Part shown: positions 16,646-26,726 of the stretch, in pieces
Layout of the letters: each line of letters opens with the position of its first letter
Position numbering within the stretch: position 1 is the stretch's first letter
Source: Bacteroidota bacterium
Lineage (GTDB): Bacteria; Bacteroidota; Ignavibacteria; Palsa-1295
Reading direction: 5' to 3'
NCBI GenBank assembly: GCA_030706745.1
Contig: JAUZNX010000005.1
Span: forward strand, 1-64,000
DNA: 64,000 nt
Program-made: the position numbers and the translations under genes
The notes under the pieces: model-generated
The model's database searches: none
What the model was told of the DNA's origin: nothing
The model's input: the letters and a program-made list of their open reading frames with translations, nothing else

Positions 16646-17890
16646 ATGAAGCATCTCATAGCAGTTCTTAGCATTCTCACGCTTGCGGCCACCGCCCGAG
16701 CGCAGACGCAGCAGCAGCCCGATTCTGTCCCGCCCACCCAGGGATGGGTGCAAGCAGATACCACTGGCATATCGTTCGATCCCAGCTACCTAATCGATTT
16801 AAATACCTTACCATCCATTGAGACAGCTCGCGCAGGGTCCGTACCAATGGCATGGAGCATTAATAGCAACCTACTAAAATGGCAGCCTGCACCTCCGCCG
16901 AAAGGTGAGCCCTGGTTTTGGTCGAGTTCATACGGGTTCATACTTAGTAATTACACGATTCGCACGACCGATGCGGGACGAACATGGGATACCCTTGGCC
17001 ACGGACCGCAGTATACGGCACCTGGTTGCTTTGCCGCTCCATCGACCTTGTTCACCTGTGGCTCAAACTTCATAAGCCGAACGACGGACAGTGGGACAAC
17101 ATGGAGCGAGCAACAGATCAATTCACCTGACTTAAACGCGATTTCATTCTCCAATGCGCGAGAGGGATACGCCGTCGGAGCGGTCTATCTCGGAAGCGCA
17201 GCCTGCTTCCAAACGACCGATGGTGGCGATCACTGGAACCGGCTGGAAATCCTTGCGCCATACCCACTGACTGGCGTTTTTGCAATCGCTGGTACAAGAG
17301 AAGCCGTTGCCGTGGGATACAATGGGTACGTGACCCGAACACGAAACGGGGGCGCGTCGTGGGACACCATTGCAAAAGGACTCACCAAGCATGATCTCCG
17401 CAGCGTGGCATTCAAAGGGCAGTATGGAATTATTGTCGGCGAAGGCCCCACCATTCTCGCGACATCCGACTGGGGAGAAACCTGGGTAAATCAAAAACCG
17501 CCGACTACATCCGATCTTGACCGCGTTGTCATGTATGATAGTCTCCACGCGGTTGCCACTGGTGAGAAAGGGACCATTCTTGTTACCGCAAACGGCGGCT
17601 TATCCTGGGTGGGTCCGCCACCGAGCCAGGATTCGCTATCGGTGCAGGTGTTTCCAAACCCCGCTTCGGGCCAGACACAAATATCCTATTCGCTTCTGAA
17701 GCCTCAACACGTTACGCTGACGATCTTCGATGTGAGCGGCGTCGCTGTCGCGACGGTCCTCAACTATTCGTATCAAGCCGGACCGGAGACGGTCCCGCTG
17801 AACACGTCTGTGCTCGCGGCCGGGACCTATTTCTACCGGCTTCAAAGCGAGGAGTATTCGACCCAAGGTTCTTTCACGGTGATTCACTAA
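16646..17890 (+). CDS. Secreted Ycf48/BNR-like propeller protein with T9SS sorting domain
   Basis: 414 residues. ATG 16646 is fixed by an AAAGGAG ribosome-binding site 7-8 bases upstream and a clear signal peptide (MKHLIAVL..., cleavage near ARAQT). Propeller blades show TTDAGRTWDT, TTDSGTTWSEQ, TTDGGDHWNR, TRNGGASWDT, TSDWGETWVN and TANGGLSWVG. The C-terminal ~80 residues (VFPNPASGQTQISYSL, IFDVSGVAVATV, AGTYFYRLQS) are a type A T9SS sorting domain. It is 10 bases upstream of the giant secreted protein gene and probably cotranscribed. Confidence 0.88.
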   Translation: MKHLIAVLSILTLAATARAQTQQQPDSVPPTQGWVQADTTGISFDPSYLIDLNTLPSIETARAGSVPMAWSINSNLLKWQPAPPPKGEPWFWSSSYGFILSNYTIRTTDAGRTWDTLGHGPQYTAPGCFAAPSTLFTCGSNFISRTTDSGTTWSEQQINSPDLNAISFSNAREGYAVGAVYLGSAACFQTTDGGDHWNRLEILAPYPLTGVFAIAGTREAVAVGYNGYVTRTRNGGASWDTIAKGLTKHDLRSVAFKGQYGIIVGEGPTILATSDWGETWVNQKPPTTSDLDRVVMYDSLHAVATGEKGTILVTANGGLSWVGPPPSQDSLSVQVFPNPASGQTQISYSLLKPQHVTLTIFDVSGVAVATVLNYSYQAGPETVPLNTSVLAAGTYFYRLQSEEYSTQGSFTVIH

Positions 17891-17900
17891 CGGAGGAGTT

Positions 17901-20900
17901 ATGTCGCTCACAAAACTTTCTGTTCTGACCGTAGGCTGCTGTCTGATCACAGCAACGCTCTACGCACAGGCCCGCGATGCCGGGCAGATCGTCGTGCCGC
18001 GCGGGTACGAGAATGTCGATTCATTTCGCATCGGGCTGTTCGATATCGCGCGCACGGCAAGCGACTGCATCGGTGGTCCCGGGACGCGGCGGGACTCGCT
18101 CGTCAATCTCATGGCCGACAGCCTCCAAGCCACGATGGAGTTCAGTTGGTGGGGAGGTCTCGTCTCGAAAGGGGATACGCTCTATGGCAAGCGGAAGATG
18201 GTCGAGTTCGATGGGGCGGGTCCTATTTGCGATTTGACGCGCGGTATCAAACAGCGATATTATTATGCTCTCCCATACCCGCTGCCGACCTGGATGCAAG
18301 GCCCGCCGCCCACCCCGAGTTACTTTTGGAAGTATAACGCCGCGAATTTCGATACGGATGTCAAGTGGTATGATAATACCTACGATGCGAACGAGATTTC
18401 CCCTTATACGGAGTACCCGGCGAACGACTCGCTGGTCAAGGCGACGTATCATACAAGCCGCTTCAAGACCGACAGTTCGATCGTTGATTCTGTATTGGCA
18501 TACGGTGATGATGGCAAACCGATCCTTGCATATTCCGATGACAGGCTTGCCGCATCGCTTCTTCGGACCGATAGCCTGTCTGCTCTGAGCCGTCCGGATG
18601 GCTCGCTCGACGTGGCGCATGACTTTTCGACCACGCTCGAGTTCAATATCGATACATCGAACATCGATACCGCGAATTTGGATGGAAGAAGTTTAGACGA
18701 TCTGCCGCTTTTGAGATTGCAGGTGCTTTTTAAGCAAGGGGATCAGCCTGCTCACGATACAGTGCTTGCCTTGGATGGTTGGCCCGTCCAGCCCTTCACA
18801 CCGTTTCGGGATGCGGCCCATGCGAATACCTCCGGCGCTGGTTGGTACAGAGTCACGGACGTGATCGTAACAAAGCGGCTATATCGCGCACTCGACAGTT
18901 GTTGGCGCAAGCAGGACTGGTTAGAGAATGGTTCGCTTACGCATCCCGGATGGAATTTCAAGCAACTGCACGTTCTCTTCCAGGACATTCCACAAGCGAT
19001 GAAGAATCTTATGATCGCGAACAAGACCGTCACGGATGCCAATGGTGTTCACTCCGGGCCAGATGTTGATTGGGGAGGTCCGGACGTGGGTTGGGGTTCA
19101 CCGTCGGACACCACAAGAATGTGGAGCGAAACGCAAGCAGACTCCATCGTGAGCTACGCTGACCACAAAGCAGATAATCTACTTGAATTCCGCATATTCT
19201 CGACGTACCGCGCCAAGATTCGTGTGCGCGGACTGGCCTTCGAGGACACAATTGCGGACAAATTCTTCTACCGGAAACGGCTCTCGGCTGTCTCCACTCA
19301 CTCTCTCAATCCCATTGACATCACAATGGGGAAAGGCGAAGTAGGCGGGTTGGACGACGCTGTCGATTCGCTCTTCGCATACATCGCGCCCGACGAGGGT
19401 GGCCCGGGAGAATTTGGACTGAACGACACAGATTCTCCAATCGGAGGCACCAATAGTACGATGTCACACGCGATGATGGGCTACATGGACTATATGGGTG
19501 CAAAGAGGCGTTGCGCACCGCATTATCGCGAGCAGGAGGGGGATGGCGCGAGCGTGGCGCATTTCCGGCGCAACCGCCTCGGGTACGATGGCAAGCCGCC
19601 ATCGCTGTTTGCGAACCAGTCGGGAATATTCTGGTCGGGCAATGTTCCGTTCCCGCGTGATTATGTTGCGTTGGCCCCGATGCCTTCCGACACTACCTAC
19701 GACTCGACCCGCCCTTTCAAGCATTACAATCTGCAGGGAATGCTGATCCTGACCGACTCTGGGTCGGGCGATCTGGCAGGATACAAGTATTATTCGAACG
19801 TCATCCGCGGTCTTCGGATTGGCTCGGCCATTCTTCCAGGTACGCGGGCCGCGCTTCACCATCCTCCAGATCGCCGGATGGCTTATGAATACAGCCTGAT
19901 CGGCGGATTCCCTGGGGCCGGTGCATCCTGGGCTTGGATGCCGGACAGCGGCACGCTCGAGTTGAAGCATGGGAGTTTCGATACCGTGCGCCATTTTTCG
20001 CCCTCATCTCGCTATGCCCGCTATATGCACACAGTGTTCAACTATACGGACACCATCTCGGATACTATTTATATCATCCATCTAACGGCGGTGAAATGGT
20101 TCGATACGACCGCTGGACCGCGCTACGCCACTCGCCCAGAAACGCCAGAAGAGATTTCCGGCGTGTTCTTCACCTGTGTTGCGGCAGGTGTGTCGGCGAT
20201 CGATCAATGCCAGCCGCTGGATTATGCTTTCCTCTTTCTTCCGTGGAAGGATGGAATTGGCCCTCGATTCAGCTTTAGCAAGCAAGGTGCGGAAGGAATT
20301 CCGGGAGGACTCTTTGGGATGGACTATATGCGCACCGGTTCAGACGTTCAGAATTACGATCACTACCGCAATTTCGGACACGAGTATACTTCCAATGCCG
20401 ATTCGCAAACTTGGACGCTCCCGGATACCAATGACATAAACGGTAATTTGCCGTATTTTTATCTTGGCTATGCGAATAGCTGGCGCGCATGGGCACGGGC
20501 CTCCGATCGCATCAATCAAATATACGATTCGACCAATGGACGAAAGTCGCCCCACCCACTTCGAAGAATGACCTGGCTTGATGGGTACGCCAACGCAATG
20601 ACACATCCCGGTGAATTGCGGGTCGTCTCGTTTCCGCAGGATGGATACAATGGATCGTTCATTTCACCGGGGGATTCTATTGCACGAAATATGGCATTCC
20701 TCAAGATCGATAGCACTGTCCTCGTCAAACGTTGGAGTCGCGCGCGTGGTACCGGCCCATTCACCGACAGCGTAGACAGTGGCAGACTCGTCAAAGATGA
20801 CGACACCGCTTCCTACGTCCAGGTCGGTCTCTTCAAAGATAGCACTGGTTATGCCGCGATGGTCGTCAACACTCGCACGTATCCCTGCCATGATTCCATC

Positions 20901-23465
20901 GATAGCGTCTATTACAACTCCGGCCTTGCGCTGAAGGACCAGATGAAGCCCCTCCTCGGCGACATCGACGTTCGCAAGTTGTATATGAAGCTCGACTTAA
21001 CCAAAACCGATCCAACGTTCGGAGCATGGAACTACTATGTCGTGCGCGATCTCTGGCATCCCGATTCGACATGGCTACTACATCGCGATTCCACGTTTGC
21101 CGTTTATATCAAGCCGGGCGATGCGAAGTTCCTATACTTCGAGCCGGATATTTCCGTGAATGCCGCGGCTCGAACTGGAACAGACATCGGCAAGACCAGG
21201 CTGGCTGAATTCTGTTTCAATAACGGTCGGCGCGTCGCAGAAAGGTTAGGTGGTACCCACTCGGTAGTTACCTATACCCGGAATAACAAGCTATATGTAT
21301 CTTATCCTGCGGCGGGAGCGACGTTCGGAGGAAGCCCGGATGCATCGTCTGGGGACAATATCCTAACGGGGAATGAGCAAGCATTAGACACGTCGCATTT
21401 CTGCGCTCGTCCATCGATTTGCCCCGCCTCCAACGACACGGCAGTCGCACTCGCTTACTGGTACCGGACCAATGGCGATACAGGGAAAATCGTGGCTGGA
21501 TTTCAACGTGCTCCAGACTCGGTGTGGCAGTTTGCGACCTTCAATACTCTGACATTTTACGATAGCACCTCCGACTTTCACTGGGTGACACCCGTTTTGA
21601 CACCCGTTAACGACACGACTTGGCTTGTTGCAGCAGGCTACCACAGTCCAGCTTTCAGCGGTGCGATCCAAGGCCGTCTTTTTGTCACGCCACGATCGGG
21701 AACACCGTATTTCAAAACGGGTCTTTCCCAGCCACCGCTTGCTTTTGATACCACGATAGGCGGTGTTAAGTACCCCGCGCTCTTTCCAACTTTAGCATCC
21801 CGACCTATTGCGGATAGCCTATGGCCAATTCGCTTTGCCTTCCAGCGTCCGACAAAACCGAATCATCACGAGATATTCTATGGACGGAGGCAGCATGTCA
21901 TGGATACTGCGGTTTCCGACACAATGTTCTGCGTATCAAGAGGTTTAGCCGCGTGCGACAACGTCCATCCCTCGTTGGCGTTCGGTGCGGTAATGCAAAA
22001 GGAAGTTCTCTTCAAGCGATGGTATTTGGTGACCATCGTTGATTCCGTTTGCTTTGACGATCATTTGACCTGGGAAGCAAAGATTCAAAATGCTTCCCTC
22101 AACACCGGCAGCAACTACTGGCCGATTGTTCGGGCAAGGCATGAGCACGAAATCCCAACGCATAGGCCTGGCTTCTGGGGTGCATACTGTGTCGAGAAAC
22201 TCGATGTTGGTTGGCATGGCTTCCACTATCCAGTGGTGGCAACGGAACCCCGATACTTCGATTATTCGAACTGGTTTGACCAGAGTGCGAAAGATGTTCA
22301 CGATTTTATTCGGGTCGGTTACCAGAATAAGGGCAAGGTCTTGTTGCTTGCGTGGGCGCCGGATTGGCTGATTTCATACATCCCGCAGCCTTATGGTGCG
22401 CTGCCATCGTTAGCGCAGTCGACGACACCGATGTCGCCATGGCGAGATAGTGCGATGGTCCCTCGCTCGTTCGTGATGCTTAAGAATGCCAGTGACACTG
22501 GCGTTCAGAGCGTAAAGATTACGAATGGTTGGCTCAATGGGATCGATTGGCTGACTGGAATCGACGGTCATATTATCGTATACAATGGCAGCAAGGATAC
22601 GGCTTCATGCTCGGGTATTATTGGGGATGTTCTCGTTAACAAAGGACGGACCATTCCAAGCAACCCTTCGTATGACCCGCAGGCTGTTGGTGTGGTCCGA
22701 ATGGACCCAACGCAATACGGAGTGGATGATGATTGGCCAAGTCCGCCGCGCGTTGCTTCTGAGATTCAGACAAATGAGTTCGCGGTGCATCCTGGCGATT
22801 CCATTATCGTTGCTCGAAAGATCGTCACCATTGACACCCTGGCTATTCAGAGTGCATTGAGTGGTTCGTCAGACTATCTCACCTTCCGTGTTCGCCTCAT
22901 GCACTATCGAGATTCGATTCCAATCGTCACAATCGACTCGATGGCAATAACACGAGCAGAAGTACTTTGGGCCGGAACTGGAAGTCCATTTTCTTCCTCA
23001 TTCGATCCCGATTCGATTCGATACCAATTACCCGGTTCGATCTCAGACGACTCCGCGTTTTTGTCCTTTGAGTTGCTGCGCGGAGATGTACAAGATACAC
23101 TGGAGCGATCGTACTTGGAAGTGTACTCAATAGATACTGTGAATGATGGTCCTGCCGCCAAGCGATCATCTCAGCGGCCAGAAGCTGTACCAAACCCCCA
23201 ACCAATCATGCTGACCGTCCATCCGAATCCAGCCCAAGACCATGTGCTCATTTGCGTCGATGCTCTGTCGGCTGGTGAGCCGTTCGTCGCGGAAGTCGTA
23301 AGCGTGACCGGCGAGCATATCGCTACGCTCTACGATGCAACGCCCGAGGCCGATTTCGGTCTGTGCTACCGTTTGGATTGCTCGCACCTCGCAACCGGGA
23401 TCTATTACGTCCGTGTGGCGAATTCGACGCAGGGCCGGACGGTGAAGTTCGAAGTGGTGCGGTAA
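17901..23465 (+). CDS. Giant secreted T9SS cargo protein of unknown function (1854 residues)
   Basis: A GGAGGAG ribosome-binding site precedes ATG 17901, and a signal peptide is cleaved near LYAQA (residue ~23). The protein has no catalytic domain I can name. It is rich in Asp, Ser, Thr, Tyr and Trp, with many DST/DSI segments typical of extracellular beta-rich proteins, and contains a Gly/Met-rich stretch (TMSHAMMGYMDYMG, near residue 525) and several YYxxVxxL-type segments. The last ~80 residues form a T9SS sorting domain (LTVHPNPAQDHVLICV, VTGEHIATLYD, TGIYYVRVANS). It lies between a propeller cargo gene and a subtilase; the trio is probably one transcription unit controlled near the XRE gene. 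Confidence 0.8.
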   Translation: MSLTKLSVLTVGCCLITATLYAQARDAGQIVVPRGYENVDSFRIGLFDIARTASDCIGGPGTRRDSLVNLMADSLQATMEFSWWGGLVSKGDTLYGKRKMVEFDGAGPICDLTRGIKQRYYYALPYPLPTWMQGPPPTPSYFWKYNAANFDTDVKWYDNTYDANEISPYTEYPANDSLVKATYHTSRFKTDSSIVDSVLAYGDDGKPILAYSDDRLAASLLRTDSLSALSRPDGSLDVAHDFSTTLEFNIDTSNIDTANLDGRSLDDLPLLRLQVLFKQGDQPAHDTVLALDGWPVQPFTPFRDAAHANTSGAGWYRVTDVIVTKRLYRALDSCWRKQDWLENGSLTHPGWNFKQLHVLFQDIPQAMKNLMIANKTVTDANGVHSGPDVDWGGPDVGWGSPSDTTRMWSETQADSIVSYADHKADNLLEFRIFSTYRAKIRVRGLAFEDTIADKFFYRKRLSAVSTHSLNPIDITMGKGEVGGLDDAVDSLFAYIAPDEGGPGEFGLNDTDSPIGGTNSTMSHAMMGYMDYMGAKRRCAPHYREQEGDGASVAHFRRNRLGYDGKPPSLFANQSGIFWSGNVPFPRDYVALAPMPSDTTYDSTRPFKHYNLQGMLILTDSGSGDLAGYKYYSNVIRGLRIGSAILPGTRAALHHPPDRRMAYEYSLIGGFPGAGASWAWMPDSGTLELKHGSFDTVRHFSPSSRYARYMHTVFNYTDTISDTIYIIHLTAVKWFDTTAGPRYATRPETPEEISGVFFTCVAAGVSAIDQCQPLDYAFLFLPWKDGIGPRFSFSKQGAEGIPGGLFGMDYMRTGSDVQNYDHYRNFGHEYTSNADSQTWTLPDTNDINGNLPYFYLGYANSWRAWARASDRINQIYDSTNGRKSPHPLRRMTWLDGYANAMTHPGELRVVSFPQDGYNGSFISPGDSIARNMAFLKIDSTVLVKRWSRARGTGPFTDSVDSGRLVKDDDTASYVQVGLFKDSTGYAAMVVNTRTYPCHDSIDSVYYNSGLALKDQMKPLLGDIDVRKLYMKLDLTKTDPTFGAWNYYVVRDLWHPDSTWLLHRDSTFAVYIKPGDAKFLYFEPDISVNAAARTGTDIGKTRLAEFCFNNGRRVAERLGGTHSVVTYTRNNKLYVSYPAAGATFGGSPDASSGDNILTGNEQALDTSHFCARPSICPASNDTAVALAYWYRTNGDTGKIVAGFQRAPDSVWQFATFNTLTFYDSTSDFHWVTPVLTPVNDTTWLVAAGYHSPAFSGAIQGRLFVTPRSGTPYFKTGLSQPPLAFDTTIGGVKYPALFPTLASRPIADSLWPIRFAFQRPTKPNHHEIFYGRRQHVMDTAVSDTMFCVSRGLAACDNVHPSLAFGAVMQKEVLFKRWYLVTIVDSVCFDDHLTWEAKIQNASLNTGSNYWPIVRARHEHEIPTHRPGFWGAYCVEKLDVGWHGFHYPVVATEPRYFDYSNWFDQSAKDVHDFIRVGYQNKGKVLLLAWAPDWLISYIPQPYGALPSLAQSTTPMSPWRDSAMVPRSFVMLKNASDTGVQSVKITNGWLNGIDWLTGIDGHIIVYNGSKDTASCSGIIGDVLVNKGRTIPSNPSYDPQAVGVVRMDPTQYGVDDDWPSPPRVASEIQTNEFAVHPGDSIIVARKIVTIDTLAIQSALSGSSDYLTFRVRLMHYRDSIPIVTIDSMAITRAEVLWAGTGSPFSSSFDPDSIRYQLPGSISDDSAFLSFELLRGDVQDTLERSYLEVYSIDTVNDGPAAKRSSQRPEAVPNPQPIMLTVHPNPAQDHVLICVDALSAGEPFVAEVVSVTGEHIATLYDATPEADFGLCYRLDCSHLATGIYYVRVANSTQGRTVKFEVVR

Positions 23466-23493
23466 GTTGGGGTTAATTGCAGTATAACGGAGC

Positions 23494-23514
23494 CCCGGAA
23501 GAAGTCCTTCCGGG
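23494..23514 (+). terminator. Hairpin after the giant protein gene
   Basis: CCCGGAAG (23494-23501) and CTTCCGGG (23507-23514) form a perfect 8-bp stem with a 5-base loop, 28 bases after the stop codon. Only a weak T-rich stretch follows, so termination may be partial. Confidence 0.4.
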
Positions 23515-23659
23515 CGCTCGTTCGTTTCCCTGCCTCCGCTTCACGAAACCCTCCCCGCTCCGCAGCCGTTTGGCTGAGTTCGAATTCATCCCTTGGCACC
23601 CGCCATGCGGCAAGCGCTGCGCGGCGCTGGCCGAACGACCCAATCAATCTCGAAAGATT

Positions 23660-26600
23660 ATGATCTCTTCCCGTTCCGCTCGCTCGATCGTTATCGGTGG
23701 GCTGCTCTTTGCCGCGGCCGCACTATTCGCGCCGCTCCCGATCGCTCACGCCCAGTCGGCCGCGTGGGACGTATCCTATCCGCACCGCGTGCCCGGTGTA
23801 GTTTACGCGCAGTTCCGCGAGGGCTACAATCCCGTGTTCGAGCATGACGCCGCGAGCGCCCAGCTCGATGGTGTCCAGAAGATCCTGCGCGAGATCGGCG
23901 TGACCAAGATCGAGCCGTTCGATGCCGATGCATACAAGGATGCAATCTCGCACAAGCTCGGCATCGACCGGATGTATGTCATTTATTACGCCTCGGAGGC
24001 GCACCCGCTCGGCGTGACGCTCCGTTTGCTTCAAACCGGCCTGGTGCAAACCGCTTCTCCACGCTATATCTTCGAGCCTCAAAAGCATCTTCCAAACGAT
24101 CCGCTCTATACCAGCGGCAGCGAGTGGTTCCTCGATACGATCCATTGCCCAGAAGCATGGGACATCACGAAAGGCAGTCCGTCGGTCATCATCGCCGATG
24201 TCGATGAAGGCGTCAATTACAACCACGAAGATCTTGCGGCCAATATGGTCGATCACGGTTGGAACGCGGCTTCGAATACACCGGACGCCATGCCGCATTT
24301 AGGTGCCAACGAAGGCGAGCACGGCACCGAGACGACCGGTTGCTTCGGCGGCATTATGGATAATGGCATCGGCATGGCCGGTGTCGCGCCGCTCTGCAAA
24401 ATTCTTGCGGTCCGCATTGCCAACGATGCAGGACAACTTACTGCAGGTTACGAAGGCATTCATTACGCTGCTACGCATAACGCTAACGTCATCAACTGTT
24501 CGTGGGGCGGGACCATCGACCCATCGGCGCTGGCATTCGAGCAGACCTTTGCGGATGAAGTGACGGCCCGTGGCGAGGTGCTCGTGGCGTCCGCCGGTAA
24601 TTACTCGAAGAATAACGACATCACACCGTTTTATCCAGCCAATCTCGATGGTGCACTCTCCGTTGGCGCGACCGACCCACGCGGCTATCCGTCATCGTTC
24701 ACGCACTACGGCAGGTCCGTTCTGGTCTTTGCGCCTGGTGTCGATATTATGACGACGACGCTGAGCCCCGGAAATTCGTCCTATACGAGTGATCCTGGCG
24801 TCGATGGCACGAGCTTTTCCGGCCCAATCACCGCCGGTATTTGCGGACTGCTCATGTCGCAAGATGCAACGCTCCCGCCCAGCGCCGTGAAGAGTATTAT
24901 CATCGAAACCTGCGATCCGGTTCGCGGACAGGAAAGCAATCCGGACTATCATGGCCGCGTGAATGCACTGGCGGCACTCAATCAAGTCAAGACTCCAAGC
25001 CATCCGAACGTGTCGATGGTGGGATACCAGGTTAATAGTGTACCGAGCGATTCGCTCCGAGGAGTTGGAGCATACGTAAACCTGTCGGTAAACTTCGTTA
25101 ACTCCGCGGCTCCGGCTACCAATACCATATCCGCCACGCTCCAACCTGGGCCCGGATATTCATGGCAGAACTATCAGCCGCAATTTCCGAGTCAATGGCC
25201 GAACTTCGACTTAGGACCAATGGACCAGCATGGAACACGCGTGGGGCAGTTTCCGAATGTATTCCGCACCAGGCAGTTCTCGGAAGGAACGGTCCCAATG
25301 AAGTTCTTTATTACGGACCATAACTTCTATTCGGATTCACTCATTGTGAATGTTCCGCTGACTTCTATTCCCGGCATGAAGCATCGTCTCGTTTCTGGCC
25401 ATGCTACCTGTGTCAAGCAGGTTGATTCGAAGATCGGCTGGGCCGGCTTTGGATATTTTGAGAAAATACACAACCCCGAATCCGGTAATGATACGATCTT
25501 TCGGGTCACGCAATACGCTCGCCGCCGATTCTTTGGTCCCGTTGCGTCACGCTGGGAATATTCTCCGACCGATCTTCCGGCCGAAGTACCGGCGCTCAGC
25601 ATCGATGCGCTCGACGATCAGACCGCTTGCTTTGGCGGTCAGGACCCGATCACCGGAGCATCGCAAGTGATCATGACTGCCGATGGCGGCGCGGATTGGA
25701 ACGTGGTTGACGTCCTCGTTCCCCCGCGCTCGATCCATCTTACCAGTGCCACGAGCGGGTGGTTTATCAGCGACGCCGTGAGCAAGAGCTTCCAATTCTA
25801 CCAGACCAACGATGGTGGGCAGAGCTTTACAAAAGGCACCGGCATTTCCGCAGCCACAACATCCGAAAAGACATTCTATAATGGGCTGTTCTGGGATGGG
25901 GCGTTCGGAATTTTCGGAGGCAATGCTGGCGCGGTCCATATTACGACCAATGGCGGTTCGACCTGGCTGGTTTCTGTCCCGATCGGAGGTACTGCCAAGC
26001 AGAACAATGTCCGATCGATCGCTTTTAGCGCGGGCCAGCACATCGGTTTTGCCTGCGTGCGCGGTGAAGGCACGAATAAAGATAGTGCCGGACTCTTCGT
26101 CTCGCTCTCGAAAGGCCGTACATGGGCGAATATCGATATGATTGATCCAAACACCGGCCAGCCGGACCCCTACCGCATTCCGTACTCTGTGACCTTCAAA
26201 CCGGGCACGGATACCGCGATTATCACCACGAATCAAGGGGTATTCCTCGTGGCACAATCCGGTACTTCGACCTATAGCTGGAGTTATTATTCCGCCCCAT
26301 CCTCATGGGATCCAACGTTCAGCATGGTTAGCGCATCCGGAAATCAGGGCTCCTATACGATTAGCGCCGTGAGCGAAGGATCAGGTATCGTCGATTTCTC
26401 GACCGAAGCTCTGGCCGGCGTTCAATCCCAATCGAATGCTTCGCAACTGCAAATGCTGGCCGCGCCGAATCCTACTTCGGGTGACGCGCAGATCTATTTT
26501 TCACTGCCAAGCGAGGACCATGTGACGATCAGGCTCGTGGATGTGCTTGGCCGCACCATCAGCGAAGTATTCTCCGGGATTCTTGGCGCGGGCGACCATG

Positions 26601-26704
26601 CCATTCCTGTGGCTGTCGGAGCTGTCACACCGGGCGTCTACCACTGCCTGCTCGAAACGGCTTCGGGCATTTCGAGCCAAACAAGCCTGGTGCTTATGAA
26701 ATAA
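23660..26704 (+). CDS. Secreted subtilisin-like (S8) protease with T9SS sorting domain
   Basis: 1014 residues from ATG 23660, which gives the signal peptide (cleavage near AHAQS, residue ~32); the open frame upstream lacks one. A propeptide of about 110 residues precedes the S8 domain. Catalytic residues are Asp182 in ADVDEGVNYNHE, His221 in EHGTETTG and Ser385 in DGTSFSGP, with the oxyanion Asn314 in SAGN. A beta-rich region follows, then propeller-like repeats (TADGGADWNV, TNDGGQSFTK, TTNGGSTW) and a type A sorting domain (LAAPNPTSGDAQIYFSL, VDVLGRTISEVF, GVYHCLLET). It probably degrades extracellular protein or processes other exported proteins. Confidence 0.93.
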   Translation: MISSRSARSIVIGGLLFAAAALFAPLPIAHAQSAAWDVSYPHRVPGVVYAQFREGYNPVFEHDAASAQLDGVQKILREIGVTKIEPFDADAYKDAISHKLGIDRMYVIYYASEAHPLGVTLRLLQTGLVQTASPRYIFEPQKHLPNDPLYTSGSEWFLDTIHCPEAWDITKGSPSVIIADVDEGVNYNHEDLAANMVDHGWNAASNTPDAMPHLGANEGEHGTETTGCFGGIMDNGIGMAGVAPLCKILAVRIANDAGQLTAGYEGIHYAATHNANVINCSWGGTIDPSALAFEQTFADEVTARGEVLVASAGNYSKNNDITPFYPANLDGALSVGATDPRGYPSSFTHYGRSVLVFAPGVDIMTTTLSPGNSSYTSDPGVDGTSFSGPITAGICGLLMSQDATLPPSAVKSIIIETCDPVRGQESNPDYHGRVNALAALNQVKTPSHPNVSMVGYQVNSVPSDSLRGVGAYVNLSVNFVNSAAPATNTISATLQPGPGYSWQNYQPQFPSQWPNFDLGPMDQHGTRVGQFPNVFRTRQFSEGTVPMKFFITDHNFYSDSLIVNVPLTSIPGMKHRLVSGHATCVKQVDSKIGWAGFGYFEKIHNPESGNDTIFRVTQYARRRFFGPVASRWEYSPTDLPAEVPALSIDALDDQTACFGGQDPITGASQVIMTADGGADWNVVDVLVPPRSIHLTSATSGWFISDAVSKSFQFYQTNDGGQSFTKGTGISAATTSEKTFYNGLFWDGAFGIFGGNAGAVHITTNGGSTWLVSVPIGGTAKQNNVRSIAFSAGQHIGFACVRGEGTNKDSAGLFVSLSKGRTWANIDMIDPNTGQPDPYRIPYSVTFKPGTDTAIITTNQGVFLVAQSGTSTYSWSYYSAPSSWDPTFSMVSASGNQGSYTISAVSEGSGIVDFSTEALAGVQSQSNASQLQMLAAPNPTSGDAQIYFSLPSEDHVTIRLVDVLGRTISEVFSGILGAGDHAIPVAVGAVTPGVYHCLLETASGISSQTSLVLMK

Positions 26705-26726
26705 GGATAAGGCATTCTTGGGGACA

